64,000 nt of DNA. Source: JAHEFT01 sp963766195 (GTDB taxonomy: Bacteria > Pseudomonadota > Gammaproteobacteria > Xanthomonadales > SZUA-36). A model generated the notes under the pieces. That model did not search any database and was not told the DNA's origin. It worked only from the letters and a program-made list of their open reading frames with translations. Position numbers and translations under genes: made by a program. Shown in pieces: positions 49,593 through 58,338 of this stretch. Position 1 is the stretch's first letter, and every line of letters begins with the position of its first letter. Where the stretch lies: NCBI GenBank assembly GCA_963766195.1, contig CAVXYY010000005.1, positions 992,001 through 1,056,000 on the forward strand, read 5' to 3'.

Positions 49593-51416
49593 ATGAATAA
49601 AGCTCAAGGCACGAAGTTCAGATTACGCGGCTGCCCCCTGGCAATCGCTGCAGCTCTGGTCATGTCATCACCAGCCCATGCAGTAGAGTTTGAATGGGGG
49701 GACTGGTCGGGAAGCTGGGACAACACCATCAGTTACGGCATTTCATGGCGAGGCGCAGACATCAACGAGAAACTCATCGGCAAAGGCAACGGGGGAACCG
49801 CTCAGGCCATAATTGATGACGATGGCAACCTGAACTTTGAAAAAGGCGATATTTTCTCGAACATCATCAAGGGCACTTCCGAGATCGGAATCGACAACGG
49901 CCAGCTTGGCGGTTTTGCCCGCATCAAGTACTGGTACGATTTTGAAATGATGAATAATGGCATGCCCCACGGCCACTCGCCGAATAACTACGTAGCCGGC
50001 GCTGAGTTGAACGACGATGATTTTCATGAACTGGCCCAGTTCTCGGGGTTGTATTTGCTCGACCTGTTTGCCTATGGAAGTTTCGACCTGGGCGAAATGC
50101 CACTGGATGTCCGGCTTGGCCGCCAGGTCGTCAACTGGGGTGAAGCGACCTTTATCCAGGGTATCAACGTTCTGAACCCGATCGACGTATCCGCCTTCCG
50201 CCGCCCCGGCGCGGAAATCAAGGAAGGTCTGCTGCCTGTAAACATGCTCTACAGCAACCTCGGAATCGGTGACGGCTGGAGTCTGGAGGGCTTTTACCAG
50301 ATCAAGTGGGAAGAGACCGTGATCGATGCCTGCGGTACTTATTTCTCGGATAACGACTTTGCACCCACGGGTTGTAACGAGTTAATCGTGCCTGATCTTG
50401 GACAGCCTGATTTCATTTCACAGAATCTCAGTAACGTCAGAAAGGATCCGAATATACGCGACGCCAGGAACGGTGGGCAGTGGGGTCTGGCCATTCGTAA
50501 ATACGTTGAGCAAATCGATACGGAATTTGGCCTGTATTACCAGCAGTTGCACAGTCGCACACCGAGTCTCAACCTCAGGTACAACAACGCGGCAGCCGCG
50601 GATGGTTCGATTCTTTTCAGCCGTGCCGCCGGCCGCCCCGTCCCTGTCCCGGCTTACTACCAGGTCCAATACGTGGAAGACATCAATATCTGGGGCCTAA
50701 CCTTTGCCACGAATGTCGGCGTTGTCGCGCTGTCGGGTGAAGTCAGCTACCACCAAGACCTTCCGGTCAGTGTTAACGGCACGACGATCCTGCAGGCGGG
50801 GTTGGGCGTAATATCCACCGCGGGTGCAGCTTGTGCCACACCGCAGGCTTATGGCCAATTCGGGGCGCGCGCTTGCCAGGCCTTCATCAGTTACGCCACC
50901 ACGGGTGATGGTGTTGCCGATGGTTGGGATCGTTTCGATATGACCCAGGCGCAGACCACCGCCATTTATTTCTGGGACCAGGGTTTGGGTGCTGAACGCG
51001 TGAGTTTGGTCGGTGAAGTGGCGTGGATCGGCGTCAGCGACCTTCCTGCCATCAGCGTTATGCCCTATGGACGTAATCCAATATATGGTGCACCGACAAC
51101 CGGATTAGGAGGGCCCAGTGATGAAGGTTTCGTTACGTCCAATTCATGGGGCTACCGTCTCCGCGCATCAGCTAACTACCCCAACGTATTTTCAGGGGTT
51201 GAACTGACCCCCAGCATTGCCTGGGCGCAGGACGTCAGCGGCACATCACCCACCTCCGCGTTTGTCGATGGCCGCAAGGCTCTTGGCATCGCGCTCGGCG
51301 CCAACTACCTGACCAAGTACCGTGCTGCCATTGCGTACACCTGGTTCATGGGTGGTTACGCGAATACGCAGGTTGACCGGGATTTCTTCTCGTTTACTGT
51401 TTCCATGGATTTCTGA
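49593..51416 (+). CDS. DUF1302 family outer-membrane-type protein
   Basis: Member of the DUF1302 family, large secreted proteins thought to be outer-membrane beta-barrels or channels and often found beside DUF1329 and RND transporter genes. From the ATG at 49593 (AAGGAGAGACC upstream) the 607-residue product has a signal peptide ending in SSPAHA and then EFEWGDWSGSWDNTISYGIS. Family features include DVRLGRQVVNWGEATFIQG, NVLNPIDVSAFRRPGAEIKE and a C-terminal beta-strand ending in Phe (DFFSFTVSMDF) suited to BAM-mediated insertion. First gene of the plus-strand lipid-related series; DUF1329 follows after 30 bases. Confidence 0.85.
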   Translation: MNKAQGTKFRLRGCPLAIAAALVMSSPAHAVEFEWGDWSGSWDNTISYGISWRGADINEKLIGKGNGGTAQAIIDDDGNLNFEKGDIFSNIIKGTSEIGIDNGQLGGFARIKYWYDFEMMNNGMPHGHSPNNYVAGAELNDDDFHELAQFSGLYLLDLFAYGSFDLGEMPLDVRLGRQVVNWGEATFIQGINVLNPIDVSAFRRPGAEIKEGLLPVNMLYSNLGIGDGWSLEGFYQIKWEETVIDACGTYFSDNDFAPTGCNELIVPDLGQPDFISQNLSNVRKDPNIRDARNGGQWGLAIRKYVEQIDTEFGLYYQQLHSRTPSLNLRYNNAAAADGSILFSRAAGRPVPVPAYYQVQYVEDINIWGLTFATNVGVVALSGEVSYHQDLPVSVNGTTILQAGLGVISTAGAACATPQAYGQFGARACQAFISYATTGDGVADGWDRFDMTQAQTTAIYFWDQGLGAERVSLVGEVAWIGVSDLPAISVMPYGRNPIYGAPTTGLGGPSDEGFVTSNSWGYRLRASANYPNVFSGVELTPSIAWAQDVSGTSPTSAFVDGRKALGIALGANYLTKYRAAIAYTWFMGGYANTQVDRDFFSFTVSMDF

Positions 51417-51446
51417 TCACGCATTCAGCTTGAGGAGTTAAAGAAT

Positions 51447-52811
51447 ATGAAACACATTTTCACAAAAGCTGCCCTTTGCGCAGCACTGGCGCTCGGCGTG
51501 AGCAGTGTCCTGGCCAAGGTTCCCGAGTCAGAACTCGCCCGCCTGGAAACCGACCTGACCCCGATGGGATCGGAACGGGCCGGCAATGCGGCAGGAACCA
51601 TTCCGGCCTGGACCGGAGGAATGACTGCCCCGCCGGCAGGTTACGTTGATGATGGTCACCTTGCGAATCCCTTTCCGGGTGAACAGCCGCTATTCACCAT
51701 CACCGCCAGCAATGTCGACCAGTACGCGGCCAATCTTTCACCCGGGCAGGTTGCCTTGTTCAAGAAATACCCCGACTACAAGATGATTGTCTACCCGACA
51801 CACAGAACCGCGGCACTGCCAGAAGACGTTTATGGCATAGTCCGGGAGAACGGCCTCAATGCGGAGTTGGTGAACGACGGTAACGGTGTGATCAATTTTG
51901 GAGTCGCCCAGGCCTTCCCGATTCCGCAAAACGCATACGAGGTGTTCTGGAACCACATCACCCGGTATCGCGGCGGCTCGGCTCAAAGAACCTATGTCCA
52001 GGTGCCGGTCCAGTCCAGCGGAGCATTTGTGCCTGTTGGTATCACTGACACGTTCACCTGGCCCCAGTTCCTGGAAGGTGGCATGGACCCGGTGAAAGAC
52101 CGCAACGTGTTGGTGTATTTCACCTACGCGATTCATTCCCCACCACAGTTGACCGGAACAGTTTTGTTGGTGCATGAAACGGTAGACCAGAATACCGACC
52201 CGCGTCGCGCGTGGCTGTATAACGCCGGGCAGCGCCGGGTTCGCCGGGCCCCGCAGGTAGCATACGATGGCCCGGGGCAGGGTTCGGACGGTACGCGTAC
52301 CGCGGATGATTTTGACATGATGAACGGCGCCCCGGACCGCTATAACTGGAAACTGGTCGGCAAAAAGGAAATGTACATTCCCTACAACTCCTATGAGCTG
52401 GGCTCCCCGAACCTGACCTACAAGGACATTCATACCAAGGGCCACATGAACCAGGACTATGCCAGGTATGAACTGCACCGGGTGTGGGAAATCGAAGCGA
52501 CACTCAAGGAAGGCGCACGGCATATTTATGCCAAGCGGGTTTTCTTCCTGGATGAAGACACCTGGCAGATTGTTGTAAAGGACCAGTACGATGGCCAGAT
52601 GCAACTCTGGCGTATTGGTGAGGGACACGTCATCCAGTACTACACGGAGAATGTTCCGTGGATCACGGTAGAAACGCTGATGGATCTGAACGATGGCCGC
52701 TACCTGACACTTGGACTGACCAATGAGGAAAAGAGCGCCTACATTTTCAACCTGAAAATGGCTCGGGATGATTACGACACCGGCGCGCTCAGACGCCTTG
52801 GCAAAAAGTAA
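51447..52811 (+). CDS. DUF1329 family periplasmic protein
   Basis: 454 residues with a signal peptide (CAALALGVSSVLA) and the family start LTPMGSERAGNAAGTIPAWTGG (20+ region: TPMGSERAGNAAGTIPAW). Further typical parts are PQLTGTVLLVHETVDQ, WLYNAGQRRVRRAPQVAYDG and KGHMNQDYARYELHRVWEIE. DUF1329 proteins are predicted to have a LolA/LolB-like lipid-binding fold, so a role in carrying a hydrophobic substrate across the periplasm is plausible but inferred. The ribosome site is GAGGAG. Tightly linked to DUF1302. Confidence 0.85.
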   Translation: MKHIFTKAALCAALALGVSSVLAKVPESELARLETDLTPMGSERAGNAAGTIPAWTGGMTAPPAGYVDDGHLANPFPGEQPLFTITASNVDQYAANLSPGQVALFKKYPDYKMIVYPTHRTAALPEDVYGIVRENGLNAELVNDGNGVINFGVAQAFPIPQNAYEVFWNHITRYRGGSAQRTYVQVPVQSSGAFVPVGITDTFTWPQFLEGGMDPVKDRNVLVYFTYAIHSPPQLTGTVLLVHETVDQNTDPRRAWLYNAGQRRVRRAPQVAYDGPGQGSDGTRTADDFDMMNGAPDRYNWKLVGKKEMYIPYNSYELGSPNLTYKDIHTKGHMNQDYARYELHRVWEIEATLKEGARHIYAKRVFFLDEDTWQIVVKDQYDGQMQLWRIGEGHVIQYYTENVPWITVETLMDLNDGRYLTLGLTNEEKSAYIFNLKMARDDYDTGALRRLGKK

Positions 52812-52824
52812 AATTTGAACCCGT

Positions 52825-52855
52825 GCCAGGGGCCGGTTTTCGACCGGCCTCTGGC
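52825..52855 (+). terminator. Strong hairpin between DUF1329 and YCF48-like genes
   Basis: GCCAGGGGCCGG (52825-52836) pairs with CCGGCCTCTGGC (52844-52855), 12 pairs including one G-U, around a seven-base loop. It is followed by ATTGTTGT rather than a T-run. It may attenuate transcription, leaving the first two genes in excess over the transporter genes. Confidence 0.55.
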
Positions 52856-52913
52856 ATTGTTGTCCCTGTATGTTGTACATTCAAGCTGTCGACCACCTGT
52901 CCGGAACCAACCA

Positions 52914-54104
52914 ATGATCAATTCGGTTTATTGTAAACGACTGCTCGCGGTGCTCACGCTTGCGGTCACGGGATTCATTTCCCCGGCTTTTGCGATTGAT
53001 TTGCTTGAAATGCCGGCCGTTCAAAGTGGCGCCGCAGCGCGGACCCTGTTGCTCGATATTACGAGCCGGGGGGAAGAATCGTTCGTTGCAGTTGGAACCT
53101 ACGGTGTGATCATTGAGTCAGGCGACAACGGCGATAGCTGGGTACAGGCGGAAGTGCCGGCGTCAGTGGCATTGACCGGTGTGCATTTCCCTTCAACGGA
53201 TTCCGGCTGGGCGGTAGGCCATGATGGCCTGATTTTGCATTCCGGCGATGGGGGCAAAACCTGGCAGAAGCAGCTGGATGGATATCAACTGAACGAGCAG
53301 ATCATGGCGGTCGCCGGGCGAATCGTGGAGCAGTTCAGGGCGGCGCTCGAAGCCATCGAGTCTCAGGAAGAACCCGATGAAGTGGAGCTGGAAGACGCCC
53401 AGTACGCGCTGGAGGAAGCCGAGTTCATGCTGGAAGGCGCGACGGATGACACATCAGCCGGCCCGGTCCGGCCTTTGCTGGATGTCTGGTTCCGGGATGA
53501 ACAGGAAGGTTTTGTCACGGGTTCCTACGGGATGCTGCTGCACACGACCGATGCCGGAAAGAATTGGGAGCTGGTTTCGGATCGGATGGACAATGTTGAG
53601 GCCTATCACCTGAACCAGATAGTCCCGGCTCCTGACGGTGCGCTGTATATCGCGGGCGAAGCGGGATTCGTGTTTCGTTCGATGGATGGCGGCTTGACCT
53701 GGGACAGTCTCGAACCCGGTTACGAGGGTTCTTTTTACGGAATCGTGGTTGTGCCCGGCGGAAGCGGCGAGTATGAACTACTGGCCTACGGCTTGCGCGG
53801 CAACCTGTTCAGTTCCCCGGATAAGGGTGAAACCTGGAATGAGCTGGATTCCGGTACCTCCGTGACATTGATGGGGGGCGCTCTGCTTGATGACGGCTCC
53901 GTAATGCTGGCAGGGCAGGGAGGAACCATCCTGGTTCGCGGGCCGGGCGAGCAGTCTTTCAGCCCGGCAAACAATCCCGATCGCAGACCGATATCCGGGC
54001 TGATACAAACGGACAAGGGTAATGTCCTGATGGTGGGCTTGGGAGGAATCCGGAAAGCCGACGCGACCGGCGCACCCCTGGCATCACCACACGAAAATCC
54101 ATGA
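52914..54104 (+). CDS. YCF48-like beta-propeller protein with helical insertion
   Basis: Exported 396-residue protein (signal peptide ending SPAFA) built from BNR/YCF48-type propeller repeats: GTYGVIIESGDNGDSWVQ, GHDGLILHSGDGGKTWQK, GSYGMLLHTTDAGKNWEL, GEAGFVFRSMDGGLTWDS and GLRGNLFSSPDKGETWNE. Named after a photosystem II assembly factor, but in non-photosynthetic bacteria it is commonly found next to RND/MMPL transporter genes. Residues about 123-185 form an acidic, probably helical insertion between blades (EQFRAALEAIESQEEPDEVE and following). The ATG at 52914 was chosen over an upstream in-frame start because it begins the signal peptide. Ten bases before the transporter gene. Confidence 0.85.
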   Translation: MINSVYCKRLLAVLTLAVTGFISPAFAIDLLEMPAVQSGAAARTLLLDITSRGEESFVAVGTYGVIIESGDNGDSWVQAEVPASVALTGVHFPSTDSGWAVGHDGLILHSGDGGKTWQKQLDGYQLNEQIMAVAGRIVEQFRAALEAIESQEEPDEVELEDAQYALEEAEFMLEGATDDTSAGPVRPLLDVWFRDEQEGFVTGSYGMLLHTTDAGKNWELVSDRMDNVEAYHLNQIVPAPDGALYIAGEAGFVFRSMDGGLTWDSLEPGYEGSFYGIVVVPGGSGEYELLAYGLRGNLFSSPDKGETWNELDSGTSVTLMGGALLDDGSVMLAGQGGTILVRGPGEQSFSPANNPDRRPISGLIQTDKGNVLMVGLGGIRKADATGAPLASPHENP

Positions 54105-54114
54105 GGCGGACACC

Positions 54115-56556
54115 ATGAGCGAAGACAGAAAAACAGGTTTCGTCGATCGGGTCGTAAACGCAATTGAGCACTTTTTCCTGGAAGCCGAATCGGCAATCGA
54201 AAATGTTATTTTCGGTAAGCGAATCTGGGTCGCGCTGGTATTTCTGCTGATCACCGTTGCCCTGGGCTCACAGGCCATCCAGGTCAGGCCTGACGCCAGC
54301 TTTGAGAAAATGGTGCCCGTCAAGCACCCCTATATCGCGGCATACCTTGAACGCAAGGACGAATTATCCGGCCTCGGAAACTCGGTCCGTATCGCGGTCG
54401 AAACCACCGAAGGTGACATTTTTACCGAGGAATACATGCAGACGCTGCGCGAAATCAGCGACGAAGTCTTCTTTATTCCAGGCGTTGCCCGTTCCGGCGT
54501 CAAATCCCTGTGGACGCCCAATGTCCGCTGGGGTGAGGTGACCGAGGAAGGGTTCACCGGCGGCACGGTAGTACCGGATGATTACGATGGCTCTCCGGAA
54601 AGCCTGCAGCAGGTGCGCGCCAATATCATGAAATCCGGCCAGGTCGGTTACCTGGTTGCCAACGACTTTACGTCCACGATTATTATTGCGCCCCTGATGG
54701 AGGTGTATCCCGAAACCGGTGAACCCCTGAATTACGGCGACATTTCCGCGCAGATGGAGAAACTGGTTCGCGACAAGTACCAGAGTGACAAGATCAGGAT
54801 TCACATGACCGGCTTTGCCAAGGTCATCGGGGACCTGATCGAAGGCGCGGGGCATGTGGCGTTCTTCTTCCTGCTGGCGATCGGCATTACCCTGGTCCTG
54901 TTTTATATCTACTCACGGTGCATCCGGAGTTCGGTCATTGTCGTTTTTTGCTCGGTAGTCGCGGTCGTTTGGCAAGTCGGGCTGTTAAAGATTCTGGGCT
55001 ACGGCCTCAACCCATACTCCATGCTGATCCCGTTCCTGGTGTTTGCGATTGGTGTGAGCCACGGCGTGCAGATGATCAACGCGATCATGCACGGCAAATC
55101 CGAGGGCAGGGACAATGAAGGCGCGGCGCGTTATGCATTCCGCTCGTTGTATGTTCCCGGTCTGACCGCGCTGGTTTCGGATGGCATCGGCTTTGCAACC
55201 CTGATGGTCATTGAGATCCAGGTGATCCGCGACCTGGCTATTGCCGCCAGTGTCGGGGTGTTGGTGGTCGTCCTGACCGACCTGATTCTTCTTCCCGTGC
55301 TGATGTCCTTCAAGGGAATCGGTGAAACAGCGATCCGCCGGATGAAAAAGTTCGAGAACAGCGGCGCCTATCACAAGCTGTGTGAGTTCTCGACCATATA
55401 CACCCGTACATCCGTTGCTAAAGGCCTGGCGCTCATGGCAGTAGCTGCTTTTGCATTCGGTCTCTGGTACGGGCAGGATTTGAAAATCGGCGACCTGGAT
55501 GCCGGCGCCCCCGAACTTCGGGCGGACTCCCGGTACAACCTGGACAACAAGTTCATCGTGGAAAACTACACATCCAGCACGGATGTGTTCGTGGTGATGG
55601 TCATGACGGAGGACATGCAATGCGTGACCTACGAAACCTACGCGGCCGTAGACATGTTCGAGTGGGTCATGGCGGATGTGCCTGGCGTGCAATCGGCCGT
55701 GTCGCTGATTGACGTATCCAAGCGGGCGATTGCCGGAAACAACGAGGGCAATCCGAAATGGGCTACAGTCACGCGCAACCAATGGGTGCTGAACGGTTCG
55801 GTAAGCGGCAAGGAGGTTCCTCCCGGCCTGATGAACGCCGACTGCAACCTGGTGCCGGTCATGATTTTCCTGGAGGATCACAAGGCGGAAACACTGCTGA
55901 CCGTCGTCGCAGCCGTCAACGAATTCATCGAGAATTATGATACCGGGAATGTCCGTTTCGTGATGGCGGCGGGTAATTCGGGCATCGAAGCGGCAACCAA
56001 CGATGTCGTCAGCAAGGCGCAGTACAAAATGCTGGCCTGGGTTTACGGTGTCGTATGTTTCCTGGTTTTCCTGGCGTTCCGTTCTCTTCGCGCGGTGGTT
56101 TGTATCATCCTGCCGCTGGTGCTGACTTCCGTTCTCGGCCAGGCCTTGATGACTTTCCTCGGGATTGGCGTAAAAGTCGCCACCTTGCCGGTCATCGCGC
56201 TGGGCGTCGGTATCGGTGTTGACTACGGCATCTATATTTTCAGTAAACTCGAAACCTATTTATATAAGGGCCTCAAGTTGCGTGACGCCTACTTCGAGAC
56301 CCTGAAAACCACGGGCAAGGCGGTTTCTTTCACCGGTCTCACCCTGGCCATCGGTGTGGCCACCTGGTTGTGGTCGCCGATCAAGTTCCAGGGTGATATG
56401 GGCCTGATGCTGACCTTCATGTTCATCATGAACATGTTTGGCGCGCTGATCCTGCTGCCGGCACTGGTACGCCTGCTCATCCCGACCAAGGACTATCAGC
56501 AGCACAAGGTTGAACTGGGCCGACTGAAACTGGAAGCCGGTGAATCGGTTCACTGA
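54115..56556 (+). CDS. MMPL/RND family transporter
   Basis: 813-residue inner-membrane protein with the RND architecture: a first helix near residues 38-57, a periplasmic loop, a bundle of helices, then the same pattern repeated. The motif GVGIGVDYGIYIFSKLE in the second bundle and FAIGVSHGVQMINAIMHGKS in the first are typical of the lipid-exporting MMPL/hopanoid-RND branch rather than drug pumps. Proton-driven transport of a hydrophobic compound, with DUF1302, DUF1329 and YCF48-like partners, is inferred from context. The acyl-CoA ligase gene follows after 14 bases. Confidence 0.88.
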   Translation: MSEDRKTGFVDRVVNAIEHFFLEAESAIENVIFGKRIWVALVFLLITVALGSQAIQVRPDASFEKMVPVKHPYIAAYLERKDELSGLGNSVRIAVETTEGDIFTEEYMQTLREISDEVFFIPGVARSGVKSLWTPNVRWGEVTEEGFTGGTVVPDDYDGSPESLQQVRANIMKSGQVGYLVANDFTSTIIIAPLMEVYPETGEPLNYGDISAQMEKLVRDKYQSDKIRIHMTGFAKVIGDLIEGAGHVAFFFLLAIGITLVLFYIYSRCIRSSVIVVFCSVVAVVWQVGLLKILGYGLNPYSMLIPFLVFAIGVSHGVQMINAIMHGKSEGRDNEGAARYAFRSLYVPGLTALVSDGIGFATLMVIEIQVIRDLAIAASVGVLVVVLTDLILLPVLMSFKGIGETAIRRMKKFENSGAYHKLCEFSTIYTRTSVAKGLALMAVAAFAFGLWYGQDLKIGDLDAGAPELRADSRYNLDNKFIVENYTSSTDVFVVMVMTEDMQCVTYETYAAVDMFEWVMADVPGVQSAVSLIDVSKRAIAGNNEGNPKWATVTRNQWVLNGSVSGKEVPPGLMNADCNLVPVMIFLEDHKAETLLTVVAAVNEFIENYDTGNVRFVMAAGNSGIEAATNDVVSKAQYKMLAWVYGVVCFLVFLAFRSLRAVVCIILPLVLTSVLGQALMTFLGIGVKVATLPVIALGVGIGVDYGIYIFSKLETYLYKGLKLRDAYFETLKTTGKAVSFTGLTLAIGVATWLWSPIKFQGDMGLMLTFMFIMNMFGALILLPALVRLLIPTKDYQQHKVELGRLKLEAGESVH

Positions 56557-56570
56557 CGGGTAGCGAATTT

Positions 56571-58196
56571 ATGACGGCTCGGATCTGGCAACAGAATTAT
56601 GTGGAGGGTATTCCCAACGAGGTCGATACATCGGACTGCCGGTCGATTGCGCAGATGTTCAATGACTCGGTCAGGAAATTCAGTGACCATGTCGCTTTCA
56701 GCAGTTTCGGTACCGAACTGACGTACGGGGATGTAGACCGCCTTTCACGCGATTTCGCAGCTTATCTGCAAAATGAGCTTGGCCTGAAAAAAGGTGACCG
56801 CGTTGCGATGATGGCGCCGAACACCCTGGCCTTTGCCGTCGGTATGTTTGGCGTCATCCGTGCCGGGGGGGTGCAGGTCAATGTCAATCCGCTGTATTCA
56901 GCCAATGAACTGGAACACCAGCTGAATGACGCGGACGTAGACACGATCATCATCTTCTCCGGTTCAACCGGAACCCTGGCCCAGGCTGTCGATAAAACCC
57001 CGATCCGGAACGTCATCGTTTTCGGTCTTGACGACCTGGTCAACCGGGGCCTTCCATCTCCCCCGGTCGATGCAAGGCTGGAAAATACCATTGCATTCAC
57101 CGATGCACTGGCGACCGGTTCCAGCCACGAATTCAAGGAGCCGGAACTGGACCACGACGACCTGCTGTTTTTGCAGTACACCGGCGGTACGACGGGCTTG
57201 TCCAAGGGTGCGATGCTGACCCATGGCAACCTTGTGGCCAACATCTGGCAGTTTGAATCGGTCGATTGCAACATGATCGAAGACGGGACCGAGGTGGTCA
57301 TCACGGCCATCCCGATGTACCACATTTTCGCGCTGATGGTGAACACGCTGAGCTTTTTCAAGCGCGGGGAGAAAAATGTACTGATCACCAACCCCCGGGA
57401 CATGGAGTCGTTCGTGAAGACCTGGGCGGCTTCGAATCCGAGCATATTCACCGGCGTAAATACGCTTTTCGTCGGCTTATTGCATACACCCGGGTTCAGT
57501 GACATCGATTTTTCCGGCCTGAAATTCACCATGGGTGGGGGCGCGCCAGTCCAACAGGCGGTCTCTCAAAGGTGGAAAGACCTCACCGGCAGATACATCA
57601 AGGAAGGCTATGGCCTTTCAGAAACCTCGCCGGTGCTGACGGTAAACCTGCTGGCCACGACTGAATACCGCCCGGGAATAGGCATCCCTTTGCCTTCAAC
57701 CGACATTTCATTGCGTGATGATGAGGGCAACGAAGTACCCCAGGGCGAGCCTGGCGAACTCTGCGCCAAGGGCCCCCAGGTCATGTCCGGATACTGGCGC
57801 CAACCCGAGGCGACTGCTGCAGCCATGACTGCGGATGGGTATTTCAAAACCGGTGATATCGCCGTGATGGAGAAAGACGGCTATTTTCGGATTGTCGATC
57901 GCAAGAAGGACATGATCCTGGTCTCCGGTTTCAACGTCTATCCCAATGAAATTGAAGACGTCGTCGCCGGCATGCCAGGCGTGGTTGAATCCGCCTGTGT
58001 TGGAATGCCCAGCGAAGACACCGGGGAGGCTGTCAAGCTCTTCGTAGTGAAAAAGGATGACTCGATTACCGCGGAAGACGTTCGTAATTTCTGCCGCGAA
58101 CACCTGGCCGCTTACAAGGTGCCCAAGGTCGTGGTATTCATCAAAGAGTTGCCGAAATCCGCGGTCGGGAAAATTTTGCGCAGGTCCTTGAAATAA
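56571..58196 (+). CDS. Long-chain acyl-CoA ligase-like AMP-binding enzyme
   Basis: ANL-superfamily adenylating enzyme of 541 residues resembling FadD. The AMP-binding P-loop is LQYTGGTTGLSKGAMLTHGN, followed by MYHIFALMVNTLSFF, GYGLSETSPVLTVN and the hinge DRKKDMILVSGFNVYPNEIE; the catalytic lysine lies in SAVGKILRRSL. It probably activates a fatty acid for the neighbouring acyltransferase or dehydrogenase reactions. Chain-length preference cannot be read from the sequence. Confidence 0.9.
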   Translation: MTARIWQQNYVEGIPNEVDTSDCRSIAQMFNDSVRKFSDHVAFSSFGTELTYGDVDRLSRDFAAYLQNELGLKKGDRVAMMAPNTLAFAVGMFGVIRAGGVQVNVNPLYSANELEHQLNDADVDTIIIFSGSTGTLAQAVDKTPIRNVIVFGLDDLVNRGLPSPPVDARLENTIAFTDALATGSSHEFKEPELDHDDLLFLQYTGGTTGLSKGAMLTHGNLVANIWQFESVDCNMIEDGTEVVITAIPMYHIFALMVNTLSFFKRGEKNVLITNPRDMESFVKTWAASNPSIFTGVNTLFVGLLHTPGFSDIDFSGLKFTMGGGAPVQQAVSQRWKDLTGRYIKEGYGLSETSPVLTVNLLATTEYRPGIGIPLPSTDISLRDDEGNEVPQGEPGELCAKGPQVMSGYWRQPEATAAAMTADGYFKTGDIAVMEKDGYFRIVDRKKDMILVSGFNVYPNEIEDVVAGMPGVVESACVGMPSEDTGEAVKLFVVKKDDSITAEDVRNFCREHLAAYKVPKVVVFIKELPKSAVGKILRRSLK

Positions 58197-58338
58197 ACCG
58201 GACCATGAGGAAAAACTGAACACTTTTGAGCAGGCGTTTCAGCAAGCTACAGCGCCCGGGAAGCTGGTTCATTTTGCCGGTTTGCAGGTATTCTTACCCA
58301 TCAATCAACATCGAAAAATTCCCATGACAGGCTCGACC

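Noticed and set aside
54985..55881. A 298-residue minus-strand open frame inside the RND transporter gene
   Set aside because: It is an antisense shadow of a clearly conserved membrane protein, with no start signal or domain of its own.
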